From Longimicrobium sp. (lineage in GTDB: Bacteria; Gemmatimonadota; Gemmatimonadetes; Longimicrobiales; Longimicrobiaceae): a DNA stretch of 64,000 nt. Under the pieces are notes generated by a model. That model was not told the DNA's origin, did not search any database, and saw only the letters and a list, made by a program, of their open reading frames with translations. The DNA is taken from contig DASUYB010000054.1 in the NCBI GenBank assembly GCA_036377595.1, positions 27,169-91,168 on the forward strand, in the 5' to 3' direction. Shown here one piece after another: positions 1-8,106 of the stretch (its first letter is position 1; each line of letters starts with the position of its first letter). A program made the position numbers and the translations under genes.

Positions 1-5
1 TGGAG

Positions 6-233
6 ATGGACTGGGAGTGCGTCGCCCGCGCGTTCCAGGCCGCGAACGAAAAGGTCGGGTGGGATGCGGACATCATCCTGACGCCCGAGCGGCAGCACGC
101 GCTCGTGCTGTTCCCGCGTGATCGGACTGTGGATGTCGGTCATACAATGGGTGAATTCCACGTCGCGCTGGAAGAGGCGATCGGAGCCGACGCCTTCATG
201 TCGATCTGGATCGACTACCTGTCGAAGCCATGA
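6..233 (+). CDS. Small protein of unknown function, partner of a HEPN-like protein (may start upstream of the window)
   Basis: A 75-residue acidic protein that I do not recognise. The ATG at 6 has only five bases before it, so the true start may lie outside the window. Its stop overlaps the start of the next gene by four bases (ATGA), so the two are probably translationally coupled. Small nucleotidyltransferase or antitoxin partners often precede HEPN proteins, but I see no GSxxxG nucleotidyltransferase motif. A toxin-antitoxin role is therefore only a contextual guess. Confidence 0.55.
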   Translation: MDWECVARAFQAANEKVGWDADIILTPERQHALVLFPRDRTVDVGHTMGEFHVALEEAIGADAFMSIWIDYLSKP

Positions 234-661
234 GCCAGAGCTTCGAACCCGTAGAGTTCCTGGACGTCGCCATCGAGATTTGCACGAAGGCACGGGCGCT
301 CTCGTATCCTAGTGAGCCGTGGGTCCGGACCGCAGCCGGGCGGGCTTACTACGGCCTGTATCTGATCGTGCGGAGCGCAATCGCTGATCGGCACAACATA
401 TCGCAGCGTCGCCTCAATCATGGCGCTGTGTGCTCGCATCTCCAGAACTCGAGGCTGAGCCATGACGTGCGGGCCGTGGGACGTCACCTGGAGTACCTAT
501 ATGCTCTCCGCCGGCGCGCAGATTACGAGCTGCTGCCCGAGCGGCACTGGCAGGTCAGGCTGAGCGATCCGAACGCGGTGATGGCGCTTACCTTGGAAGC
601 CGACCGGTTGGCGCGAACTGTTCCCCACCTGGATTTCACGCCCATCGCCCACCTGTTCTGA
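230..661 (+). CDS. HEPN-domain-like protein
   Basis: A 143-residue, probably all-helical protein. The segment RAAYYGLYLIVRSAI (about residues 38-53) resembles the first helix of HEPN domains, where AxYYAxF is typical. The canonical Rx4-6H RNase motif is not obvious, though an RxxxH occurs near the middle. HEPN proteins act as RNA-binding or RNase toxins, or as partners of minimal nucleotidyltransferases. The start overlaps the stop of the 75-aa gene by four bases. A HEPN-based toxin-antitoxin or abortive-infection module is possible. The family is inferred from pattern only. Confidence 0.5.
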   Translation: MSQSFEPVEFLDVAIEICTKARALSYPSEPWVRTAAGRAYYGLYLIVRSAIADRHNISQRRLNHGAVCSHLQNSRLSHDVRAVGRHLEYLYALRRRADYELLPERHWQVRLSDPNAVMALTLEADRLARTVPHLDFTPIAHLF

Positions 662-745
662 AGCGGTTCTGTACCACGTCGCGCCGGACGGAGAATTGCA
701 GTAGCGTGCGGGGCCGCTCCGGATGGTGCGCGGCGCGTCGCAGGG

Positions 746-774
746 TTGCACGTGCGCGCGCCGAAGCCTATATT
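746..774 (+). promoter_or_regulatory. Putative promoter of the rimP-nusA-infB operon
   Basis: TTGCAC at 746-751 and TATATT at 769-774 are separated by 17 bases and stand out in a GC-rich stretch. The -10 region also reads TATATTTG, close to the TAnnTTTG form known from Bacteroidota. It lies about 110 bases upstream of rimP. Confidence 0.55.
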
Positions 775-823
775 TGGTCTTCGTTCGGAGGTTGACGGGC
801 GCCTCGGCGGATCGTCGTTCTGA

Positions 824-852
824 AGTGGGGAGCGGTAGCCCCCGCTTTTTTT
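824..852 (+). terminator. Leader hairpin with U-tract upstream of rimP (possible attenuator)
   Basis: AGTGGGG (824-830) pairs with CCCCGCT (840-846) around a 9-base loop and is followed directly by seven T residues (846-852). It has the form of an intrinsic terminator but lies between the likely promoter and rimP, so it may attenuate the operon. Confidence 0.55.
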
Positions 853-886
853 GTTGCCGGTGCACCCCGAACGCACGCACGCGCAC

Positions 887-1387
887 ATGGCGGAACTGGA
901 AGGCGGCCTGGCCGCCGACATCGAGCGCAGGGTCGACGAGCTGGGGTTCGAACTGGTGGAGCTGGAGGTGGCGGGGAACCGCGCCCGCCCCATCCTCCGG
1001 GTCTACATCGACCGCCCCGACTCGGTCCCCGGCCAGCCCGCGGTGTCGCTGGACGACTGCACCGCCGTCAGCCGCGGGCTGGAGCCCATGCTCGACGCGC
1101 GCGAAGGCCTGTCCGACCGCTACGTGCTGGAGGTCAGCTCGCCCGGCGTGGAGCGCCCGCTGGTGCGCCCGCGCGACTGGACCCGCTTCGCCGGGCAGCC
1201 CGTTTCCGTGCGGGGGAAGGCGGCGCTCGCGGGGAAGGCGCGGCGGCTCGACGGCGAGCTGCTGGGCGCCTCGGGCGCGGAGGGAGAAGAGACGGTGCGG
1301 ATGCGCCTGGCCGGCGGCGAGGAGGTGGAGTTCCCCCTGGCCGAGGTCGAGAAGGCGCACCTGGTGTTCCGGTGGGGCGCGAAGTAA
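887..1387 (+). CDS. rimP: Ribosome maturation factor RimP
   Basis: A 166-residue protein needed for maturation of the 30S subunit. The N-terminal half carries the RimP signature: an ERRVDELGFELVELEV helix-strand, then RPxLRVYIDRP, then a DDCTxVSRxLEPMLD helix. ELEVSSPGVERPL follows, with an SH3-like C-terminal domain. I chose the ATG at 887; the earlier TTG at 851 would lie inside the leader hairpin. First gene of the conserved rimP-nusA-infB-rbfA-truB order, with 38 bases before nusA. Confidence 0.95.
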   Translation: MAELEGGLAADIERRVDELGFELVELEVAGNRARPILRVYIDRPDSVPGQPAVSLDDCTAVSRGLEPMLDAREGLSDRYVLEVSSPGVERPLVRPRDWTRFAGQPVSVRGKAALAGKARRLDGELLGASGAEGEETVRMRLAGGEEVEFPLAEVEKAHLVFRWGAK

Positions 1388-1425
1388 GACGATCGCGCGG
1401 ATCATCAAACCCCGATGTTGAGGCC

Positions 1426-2868
1426 ATGAACAACGCGACGCAGGTCCTGGCTGCATTCCGCGAGATGACCGCCAACAAGGCCATCTCGCGCGACGAGCTG
1501 CACGACCTGATCAAGGACGGCATCCTGGCGGCGCTGGCCAAGCGCTACGGCCCCAACGTGGAGGCCGAGATCGAGATCGACGAGGCCACCGGCGGCATCA
1601 ACATCACCGTGCTGCGCGAGGTGGTGGCCGAGGTCGAGGACCCGTCGCGCCAGATCTCGCTCGAGGAGGCGCGCTGGGACGACCCCGACTTCGAGGTCGG
1701 CGACATCATGGAGGTGCCGGTCGAGTTCGCGCAGTTCGGGCGCAACGCGGTGATGGCCGCCAAGCAGCGCATCCTGCAGCGGGTGCGCGAGGGCGAGCGC
1801 CAGAAGATCCGCGACGAGTACGAGCACCGCGTGGGCGAGCTCCTCTCGGGCGAGGTGCAGCAGGTGGAGCGCGGCAAGCTGGTGGTCCTGCTCAACCGCG
1901 CGCGCGAGGCCGACGCCATCGTGCCGTGGAAGGAGCAGAACCCGCGCGAGCGCTTCCGCCAGGGCGAGACCATCCGCGCCGTGCTGAAGAAGGTGGAGGA
2001 GACGCCCAAGGGCCCTCGCCTCATCCTCTCGCGCGCCGACCCGCTCTTCGTGGCCGCGCTCTTCAAGCTCGAGGTTCCCGAGATCCAGCAGGGGATCGTG
2101 GACATCCGCGCCGTCTCGCGCGAGGTGGGCGGACGGACCAAGCTGGCGGTGTCGTCGCGCGACGAGTCGATCGACCCGGTGGGCGCCTGCGTGGGGCTGA
2201 AGGGCTCCCGCGTCCGCGCCGTGGTGCAGGAGCTGGGCGGCGAGCGCATCGACATCGTCCCCTGGCACCCCGACCCCGAGGTGTTCGCCAAGCGCGCGCT
2301 GGCGCCGGCCAAGGTGGCCAAGGTCATCTCGGACTACGACGCGCGGACGATGACGGCGATCGTGGACGAGGACCAGCTTTCCCTTGCCATCGGCCGCAAC
2401 GGGCAGAACGTGCGGCTGGCCAGCCAGCTGATCGGCTGGCAGCTGGACCTGTACGGCTCGCGCGAGTGGATGGAGCACGGCGCCGAGCGGGTGCTGTTCG
2501 GCGGGACCGGCGAAGGCGAGGAGTCGGCCGACTTCCCCGTCAGCGACCTGCCGCTGCCGCCGGCCACGCTGGCCGCGCTGCAGGCCGCGGGATACAACAC
2601 CTTCTACGACATCATCGACCTGGAGCGCGAGGACCTGATGCGCATCCCGGCCATCGGCCAGGCCGAGGCGGAGCGCATCGCCCAGCTCATCGAGGAGATG
2701 ACGGTGGAGGAGGACGAGGAGGCCGAGGCGCGGCCTGCCGCGGCGTCGGCCGAGGACGACGAGGAAGCCGGGGCGCAACCTGCCGCGGCGGCTGCGGACG
2801 AGGCGGAAGGCGCGGAAAACAAGGGAGAAACGGGTGCCGAGGGGTTGACACCCGGCGACGAGGCCTAG
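1426..2868 (+). CDS. nusA: Transcription termination/antitermination factor NusA
   Basis: A 480-residue RNA polymerase-binding factor that modulates pausing, termination and antitermination. Visible order: N-terminal polymerase-binding domain (1-130), S1 domain (about 133-190), two KH domains (about 200-345, including GLKGSRVRAVVQEL and AIGRNGQNVRLAS), then a helix-hairpin-helix repeat (about 365-425) resembling the E. coli AR repeats. A strongly acidic Ala/Glu tail (about 426-480) ends the protein. The ATG at 1426 was chosen over an in-frame upstream start because conserved sequence begins at MNNATQVLAAF. Confidence 0.96.
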   Translation: MNNATQVLAAFREMTANKAISRDELHDLIKDGILAALAKRYGPNVEAEIEIDEATGGINITVLREVVAEVEDPSRQISLEEARWDDPDFEVGDIMEVPVEFAQFGRNAVMAAKQRILQRVREGERQKIRDEYEHRVGELLSGEVQQVERGKLVVLLNRAREADAIVPWKEQNPRERFRQGETIRAVLKKVEETPKGPRLILSRADPLFVAALFKLEVPEIQQGIVDIRAVSREVGGRTKLAVSSRDESIDPVGACVGLKGSRVRAVVQELGGERIDIVPWHPDPEVFAKRALAPAKVAKVISDYDARTMTAIVDEDQLSLAIGRNGQNVRLASQLIGWQLDLYGSREWMEHGAERVLFGGTGEGEESADFPVSDLPLPPATLAALQAAGYNTFYDIIDLEREDLMRIPAIGQAEAERIAQLIEEMTVEEDEEAEARPAAASAEDDEEAGAQPAAAAADEAEGAENKGETGAEGLTPGDEA

Positions 2869-2897
2869 AACTTGGCAGGTCTGGACTGAACCGCCGC

Positions 2898-3251
2898 ATG
2901 GACCCCGCCGGAACGGCCACGCCGGAGCGCGCGCTGCTGGACCTCCTGGGACTGGCGGCCCGCGCCCGGGCGTTCGTGCACGGCACCGACGCCACCCGGC
3001 GCGGAGTCCGCGACGGCGAGGTCGCGGGCGTCCTCCTCGCCGCGGACACTTCTCCCACGCAGAGCAAGAAGCTGGTCCCGCTTCTCCAGGCGCGCGGCGT
3101 TGCGTACGCCGCGTGCCTGACCCGCGCCACGATCGGCGCGGCGGCGGGGCTCGGCGCCGTTTCGGCGCTGGGCTTCACGGACCGAAATTTCGCGCGGCGC
3201 GCCCTCGAGCTGGCGGCCGCCCTGAACGACGCCCCGCAGGAACCGGTTTGA
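2898..3251 (+). CDS. L7Ae/L30e-family RNA-binding protein (YlxQ-like)
   Basis: A 117-residue protein with the L7Ae/L30e fold pattern: a LLDLLGLAARAR helix, a conserved GxDATRRGVRDGEV segment, VAGVLLAADTSPTQSKKL, and a C-terminal helix. It sits between nusA and infB where ylxQ lies in many bacteria. A separate ylxR (DUF448) gene, usually between nusA and ylxQ, is absent. The family binds kink-turn RNAs; a specific role here is unknown. The ATG at 2898 starts 30 bases after the nusA stop. Confidence 0.85.
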   Translation: MDPAGTATPERALLDLLGLAARARAFVHGTDATRRGVRDGEVAGVLLAADTSPTQSKKLVPLLQARGVAYAACLTRATIGAAAGLGAVSALGFTDRNFARRALELAAALNDAPQEPV

Positions 3252-3276
3252 CGAGTCACGGAGGAAAGCTTCACTG

Positions 3277-6210
3277 ATGCGTGTCTTCGAAGTCGCCAAG
3301 GAGCTGAACGTTCCGGCTGAGGCCTTGGTGCACCTCCTGCGGGAGATGGACATCCCGGTGCGCAGCCACATGTCGGAGATCTCCGACGAGCACGTGGCGC
3401 GCGTGCGCACCTGGATCGAGCGCGAGCGCCGCCTGGGGCACCGCGACGTGGGCGAGGCGGTGGAGGCGGCCATCGGCGAGGTGGCCAGCCCGCCGCGCCG
3501 CCGCCGCCGCAAGGCCGAGGCTGCGCCCGAGGGCGAGGCCGCCGAGGCGGAGAGCACCGCGTCGCCCACGGCCGACGCGGCGGATGCGCTGGCGGCCGAG
3601 GCGGCCGAGGCCGCCGCCGAGCGCGGCGCCGAGCTGGTGACCGTCGGCGGGCACGAGCCCACCGGCGCCACCGTCATCGTCGACACCTCCCAGCCGCCCG
3701 CCGCCGAGCCCGAGGCGGAGACGCCGGCCGAAGCGGCCGCGTCCGCACCGGCAGAGCCCGCGGCTCCGGCCGAGGCCGAGCCCGCGGCGCCGGCCGCCGA
3801 GGCGCGTCCCGAGCCGGCGCGGCCGGAGCCGCCGCGCGCGGGGCCCATCTCGGCCCGTCCCGACGGCGGGCGCCAGCTGCGCCCCGAGTTCCGCCCCGCG
3901 CGCCCCGAGCGGCGCGAGGAGTTCCGCCCGGCCGCGTCGGCCACGCCGGGCGCGCCACCGCGTGACCGCGGCCCCACGCCGCCGCCGTCGGTGCGCCCCG
4001 CGCGCCCCGGCGCGCCCGGCGAGCCGCGCCGCGAGGGTGGCGAGCCCCCGCGTCCGGCAAGGACGGGTGAGCCGCCGCGTCCCGCGCGGGCCGACGGCTT
4101 CGCGCCGCGACCCGCGCGCAGCGGGCCGCCGGCCCCCGCGCGCGCCGGCTTCCCCCCCGCGGGCGGCCAGGGCCAGGGCGGCGGTGGCGGCCAGCGTCCC
4201 GCGGCGGGCGCCGGTGCCGGCGCTGGCGGCGGCCGCAAGGACAAGAAGAAGAAGAAGGGGAAGGGGTGGGTCGACCAGGAGGCGGTGGACCAGACCTTCC
4301 GCAAGACCATGGCGGCGATGGAGTCCGGCGGGCGCAAGAAGCGCCGCGGGCCCCAGCGCGACATGGGCGCCATCCGCGAGGAGCGGCGCGAGGCCGAGCG
4401 CGCGCGCCGCGCCGAGGAGGCCAGCACCGTCCGGGTGAACGAGTTCCTGACCGTGGCCGAGCTCGCCGAGCTGATCGACGTGCCGGCGACGCAGATCATC
4501 GGCAGCGCGTTCAAGAACCTGGGGCTGATGGTCACCATCAACCAGCGGCTGGACTTCGACCAGATCGAGCTGCTGCTGGACGAGTTCGGCTTCAAGGCCG
4601 TCCGCGAGGAGGAGTACGGCGCGGAGATGGAGGAGGAGGTCGAGGCCGACGCCGAGGAGGATCTCCGTCCCCGTCCCCCCGTGGTCACCGTCATGGGCCA
4701 CGTGGACCACGGCAAGACCTCGCTGCTCGACTACATCCGCAAGACCAACGTCATCGCGGGCGAGGCCGGCGGCATCACGCAGCACATCGGCGCGTACCAC
4801 GTGGCGCTGGCCGACGGGCGGGCGATCTCGTTCCTCGACACCCCCGGCCACGCGGCGTTCACCGCGATGCGCGCGCGCGGCGCCGAGGTCACCGACGTGG
4901 TCATCCTGGTGGTGGCGGCCGACGACTCGGTGATGCCGCAGACCATCGAGGCCATCAGCCACGCGAAGAACGCGGGCGTGCCGATCGTGGTCGCGGTGAA
5001 CAAGGTGGACCTGCCGGACGCCAACCCCATGCGGGTGAAGCAGGACCTGCTGCAGCACGGGGTGGTGCTCGAGGACTTCGGCGGCGAGGTGCAGAGCTCC
5101 GAGGTTTCCGCCAAGCGGGGGATCGGGATCGACGACCTGCTGGAGAAGGTGCTGCTGCAGGCGGAGATGAAGGGGCTGCGCGCCAACCCCGACCGCGAGG
5201 CGGTGGGCACGGTGATCGAGGCGCAGCTCGACGTCGGCAAGGGCCCCGTGGCCACGGTGCTGGTGACGAACGGCACGCTGCGCGTGGGTGACCACGTGGT
5301 CGTGGGGCTCCAGCACGGCCGCGTGCGCGCCATGCTCGACGAGCGCGGGCGCGCGGTGAAGGAGGCCGGGCCGGCCATCCCGGTGCAGATCCTGGGTCTC
5401 TCGGGCGTTCCCGCCGCGGGCGACCAGATGGTGGTGATGGACGCCGAGCGGGCCACCGAGGTGGCGCAGACGCGGCAGCGGCTCGACCGCGAGAAGCGGA
5501 TGCGCCTGCGCAGCGGCGGCGTGAAGCTCACCGACATCTCCAAGCTCCTGGCCCGCGGCGACAACGCCACGCTGAACCTGGTGATCAAGGGCGACGTGGA
5601 CGGCTCGGTGCAGGCGCTGTCGGACGCGCTGGAGCAGCTGTCGACCGCCGAGGTGCGGGTGCAGGTGATCCACCGCGGCGTGGGCGCCATCAACGAGAGC
5701 GACGTGCTGCTGGCGTCGACCTCCAGCGCCATCGTCATCGGCTTCCACGTGCGGCCCACGGGCGAGGCGCGGAGCGTGGCCGAACGCGAGGACGTGGACA
5801 TCCGCCTCTACAACATCATCTACGAGGCGGTGGAAGAGGTGAAGAGCGCGATGGAGGGGCTGCTGAGCCCCGAGCAGCGCGAGGTGCAGCTCGGCACCGC
5901 CGAGGTGCGCCAGCTCTTCAAGGTCCCGCGCGTGGGCACGGTGGCCGGTTGCATGGTCACCAGCGGCGTGCTGGACCGCCGCGGCCGCATCCGCGTGGTG
6001 CGCGACGCGGTGCAGGTGTACGAGGGCGAGCTGGATTCGCTCAAGCGCTTCAAGGACGACGTCCGCGAGGTGCGCGAGGGCTTCGAGTGCGGCCTGAACA
6101 TCCGCAACTTCAACGACGTGAAGGTGGGCGACATCCTGGAGTGCTACCGCGTCGAGGAGGTCGCGCGCACGCTGGCCGGCGCTGCGGCCGAGGCGGACCG
6201 GGAACGGTGA
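3277..6210 (+). CDS. infB: Translation initiation factor IF-2
   Basis: A 977-residue GTPase that places fMet-tRNA on the 30S subunit. An IF2_N motif occupies residues 1-50, followed by a long Ala/Pro/Glu/Arg-rich linker (about 65-340) and a second IF2_N motif (about 388-445). The G domain has GHVDHGKT (from residue 474), DTPGH (521) and NKVD (575). Domains II-IV follow, with RGVGAINESDV and a C-terminal fMet-tRNA binding domain ending in ILECYRVEEV. The linker makes it longer than E. coli IF-2 (890 aa). Starts 25 bases after the L7Ae gene. Confidence 0.98.
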   Translation: MRVFEVAKELNVPAEALVHLLREMDIPVRSHMSEISDEHVARVRTWIERERRLGHRDVGEAVEAAIGEVASPPRRRRRKAEAAPEGEAAEAESTASPTADAADALAAEAAEAAAERGAELVTVGGHEPTGATVIVDTSQPPAAEPEAETPAEAAASAPAEPAAPAEAEPAAPAAEARPEPARPEPPRAGPISARPDGGRQLRPEFRPARPERREEFRPAASATPGAPPRDRGPTPPPSVRPARPGAPGEPRREGGEPPRPARTGEPPRPARADGFAPRPARSGPPAPARAGFPPAGGQGQGGGGGQRPAAGAGAGAGGGRKDKKKKKGKGWVDQEAVDQTFRKTMAAMESGGRKKRRGPQRDMGAIREERREAERARRAEEASTVRVNEFLTVAELAELIDVPATQIIGSAFKNLGLMVTINQRLDFDQIELLLDEFGFKAVREEEYGAEMEEEVEADAEEDLRPRPPVVTVMGHVDHGKTSLLDYIRKTNVIAGEAGGITQHIGAYHVALADGRAISFLDTPGHAAFTAMRARGAEVTDVVILVVAADDSVMPQTIEAISHAKNAGVPIVVAVNKVDLPDANPMRVKQDLLQHGVVLEDFGGEVQSSEVSAKRGIGIDDLLEKVLLQAEMKGLRANPDREAVGTVIEAQLDVGKGPVATVLVTNGTLRVGDHVVVGLQHGRVRAMLDERGRAVKEAGPAIPVQILGLSGVPAAGDQMVVMDAERATEVAQTRQRLDREKRMRLRSGGVKLTDISKLLARGDNATLNLVIKGDVDGSVQALSDALEQLSTAEVRVQVIHRGVGAINESDVLLASTSSAIVIGFHVRPTGEARSVAEREDVDIRLYNIIYEAVEEVKSAMEGLLSPEQREVQLGTAEVRQLFKVPRVGTVAGCMVTSGVLDRRGRIRVVRDAVQVYEGELDSLKRFKDDVREVREGFECGLNIRNFNDVKVGDILECYRVEEVARTLAGAAAEADRER

Positions 6211-6214
6211 ACAG

Positions 6215-6293
6215 AAGTCCCAAGTCCTAAGTCCTGAGTCCCAAGTGGACTGATGCTTTTGACTTAGGACTCAGGACCCAGGACTTAGGACTT
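6215..6293. repeat. Inverted repeat built of AAGTCCT-type units
   Basis: Left arm (6215-6246) and right arm (6262-6293) are nearly perfect inverted copies. Each is made of tandem seven-base words (AAGTCCC, AAGTCCT, GAGTCCC). The hairpin sits between infB and ylxP and is followed by a T-rich stretch, so it could end or attenuate transcription. Confidence 0.75.
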
Positions 6294-6303
6294 CTTTTCT
6301 ACC

Positions 6304-6585
6304 ATGATCGTCGGCGTCGCGGTGTGGCAGCTGATGCTCCCCGGGTGCGAGTCGCTGAAGGACAAGCGCCAGGTGGTGAAGGGGTTGAAGGACCGGCTGC
6401 ACGCGCGCTTCAACGTCTCGGCCGCCGAGACGGCGCTGCAGGACGTGCACGGCCGCGCGGAGATCGCCGTCTGCGTGGTCTCCAACGACCGCAAGCACGC
6501 GCAATCCGTGCTGCAGTCGGCGGACCGGCTGGTGGAGGACGAGGGCCGCGCGCGGATCGTCGATTCGTACACGACCTTCTACTGA
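6304..6585 (+). CDS. DUF503 family protein (YlxP-like)
   Basis: A 93-residue protein matching the YlxP/DUF503 pattern: MIVGVAVWQLMLPGCESLKDKRQVVKGLKDRL, a conserved RFNVSAAE segment and a central VSND. YlxP commonly lies between infB and rbfA, as here, and its exact role is not settled. The long hairpin at 6215-6293 separates it from infB, so it may be expressed at a different level. Confidence 0.88.
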   Translation: MIVGVAVWQLMLPGCESLKDKRQVVKGLKDRLHARFNVSAAETALQDVHGRAEIAVCVVSNDRKHAQSVLQSADRLVEDEGRARIVDSYTTFY

Positions 6586-6596
6586 ACGACTTCGAA

Positions 6597-6685
6597 GGGG
6601 ACGGGAGATCGGGAGAAGAGGACAGCCAGACTGCATCACGTGGCGCGGCTGACCTCGAAATCCCCATCTCCCGTCCCCATCTTTT
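6597..6685 (+). terminator. Inverted repeat followed by T-tract downstream of ylxP
   Basis: GGGGACGGGAGA (6597-6608) pairs with TCTCCCGTCCCC (6667-6678), followed by ATCTTTTTCG. The 58-base loop is long, so it may be a repeat-derived hairpin rather than a classical terminator. Confidence 0.45.
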
Positions 6686-6775
6686 TCGATCGATGGGGAT
6701 GAGGGGAACGCCGTGTGCACGGCCCTGACGCCGTGCCCTGCTGTCCCCTGTTCCCTGTACCCTGGGGTTTCCGAG

Positions 6776-7174
6776 ATGGCGCAGTACCGACGGACGGACC
6801 GGCTGAACGAGCAATTGCGGCAGGAGATCACGCTGCTGGTGCGCGACGAGGTGCGCGACCCGCGCGTGGGGCTGGCCACCATCACCGCCGTGCAGACCAG
6901 CCCCGAGCTGGACCACGCCAAGGTCTACTTCACCGCCCTGGGCGAGGACGACGAGCGCGAGGAAGTGCTCGCCGGCCTGCGCAGCGCCGCGCCCTTCCTC
7001 CGCCGCGAGCTGGGGAAGCGCATGCACATCCGCCGCGTTCCCGAGCTGCACTTCGAGATCGACCGCGTGCTCGAGGAAGCCGCGCGCATCGAGCGGCTGC
7101 TGCACGAGGCGCTGCCGCAGGACGCGTCTCCGTCCGAGGCTGACGCGGAAGGAGCGCCGCGCGCGGACGACTGA
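6776..7174 (+). CDS. rbfA: 30S ribosome-binding factor A
   Basis: A 132-residue cold-shock and 16S processing factor that binds free 30S subunits. The KH-like fold is recognisable: RLNEQLRQEITLLVRDEVRDPRVG at the N-terminus, TxxxLDHAKVYFT in the centre, and the helix LRSAAPFLRRELGKRMHIRRVPELHFEID. I preferred the ATG at 6776 to one 63 bases upstream because conserved sequence starts there. An acidic tail ends the protein. Confidence 0.95.
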   Translation: MAQYRRTDRLNEQLRQEITLLVRDEVRDPRVGLATITAVQTSPELDHAKVYFTALGEDDEREEVLAGLRSAAPFLRRELGKRMHIRRVPELHFEIDRVLEEAARIERLLHEALPQDASPSEADAEGAPRADD

Positions 7175-7187
7175 TCTCCCTCTCCCG

Positions 7188-7212
7188 CCCGGCGCGCCCC
7201 TTTCGCGCCGGG
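7188..7212 (+). terminator. Hairpin downstream of rbfA
   Basis: CCCGGCGCG (7188-7196) pairs with CGCGCCGGG (7204-7212) around a 7-base loop. There is no T-tract, so termination may be weak. Confidence 0.4.
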
Positions 7213-7245
7213 TGGATCTCCCTCCCCCCGATCCCCCTCCCGCCG

Positions 7246-8103
7246 ATGGACTCTCAGCCTCCCGTCCACCCGTTCCCGCCGCCGTCCGCGACGGACCGGC
7301 CGCCGCAGCGCATCGCCGTCGCGCCGCCGGTGCCGGCGCCGCGGAGGTCGAGCGCGCGCATCGTGCGCGACCTGGTGCAGGCGTTCGCGCTGATCGTGGC
7401 AGCCATGTGGGGCGTCTACACCTTCATCTACAAGGAGATCGTCATCCCCGCGCGGCGCCCCGCCTCGCTGGTGGTGACGCCCACGCTCGAGGCCATCGGC
7501 CGGCGCGGCGACACGATCATGGCGCGCGCTACCTTCTACCTCGTGAACCGCAGCGACACCAAGGTCTACGCGCCGGCCGTCTGGTACTCGGTGCGCGGGC
7601 TGAAGCTGGAGCCCATGGCCACCGAAGACACCGCCTACCTCCGCCAGAACCGCCTGAACGCGCAGCAGCCGTATCCCACCGCGCGCTTCTCGCAGTTCAC
7701 CGCGGCGGACGTGATCGGTATCGGCAAGGTGAGCACCGAGATGGAGTACTGGTTCGAGCCCGGCGCCGAGCAGCGCGTGGAGCAGATCCTCTACATCCCC
7801 GCCGACCGGTACGATGCCGCCCAGCTGATGGTGCAGTACCTTGTCGCCAAGGACATCGACGAGGTGAAGGAGGTGCGCTGGCGCGTGACCGACTACGGTG
7901 ACCTGGAGCCGCGGCTGGTGTTCACGGCCGGCTCCAGCTTCGACGCGCGCGGCGCCGCCACGGCGCTCTCCGACACCAGCGCGCGCTACGTGCGCTGGCT
8001 GAAGGCGAACCAGGGCGGGGTGAACTACGTGACGGCGACGATCTCGCTCTGGCGCAGCGCACCCGCCGCCGCGCCTCCGCAGCTGCAGCCGGTCGTACCG
8101 TAA
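7246..8103 (+). CDS. Membrane-anchored protein of unknown function
   Basis: A 285-residue protein with a Pro-rich cytoplasmic N-terminus (1-40) and one membrane segment (about 45-62, LVQAFALIVAAMWGVYTFIY). A mostly beta-type soluble part follows, probably periplasmic. I do not recognise a family. It sits between rbfA and truB and ends three bases before the truB start, so it is probably co-transcribed. It may be a lineage-specific insertion in the operon. Confidence 0.75.
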   Translation: MDSQPPVHPFPPPSATDRPPQRIAVAPPVPAPRRSSARIVRDLVQAFALIVAAMWGVYTFIYKEIVIPARRPASLVVTPTLEAIGRRGDTIMARATFYLVNRSDTKVYAPAVWYSVRGLKLEPMATEDTAYLRQNRLNAQQPYPTARFSQFTAADVIGIGKVSTEMEYWFEPGAEQRVEQILYIPADRYDAAQLMVQYLVAKDIDEVKEVRWRVTDYGDLEPRLVFTAGSSFDARGAATALSDTSARYVRWLKANQGGVNYVTATISLWRSAPAAAPPQLQPVVP

Positions 8104-8106
8104 GCC

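Noticed and set aside
3271..5748. An 825-aa open frame antisense to infB, and similar long frames antisense to pnp (17346-20063) and to the acyl-CoA synthetase (10486-12267)
   Set aside because: High GC content leaves few stops in other frames. The translations are rich in His/Arg/Leu/Gly without domain patterns, while the opposite strand encodes clear conserved proteins.
6713..7174. An earlier rbfA start at 6713
   Set aside because: The extra 21 residues come from repeat-like CCCTG-rich DNA and are not part of the conserved protein. The ATG at 6776 fits.
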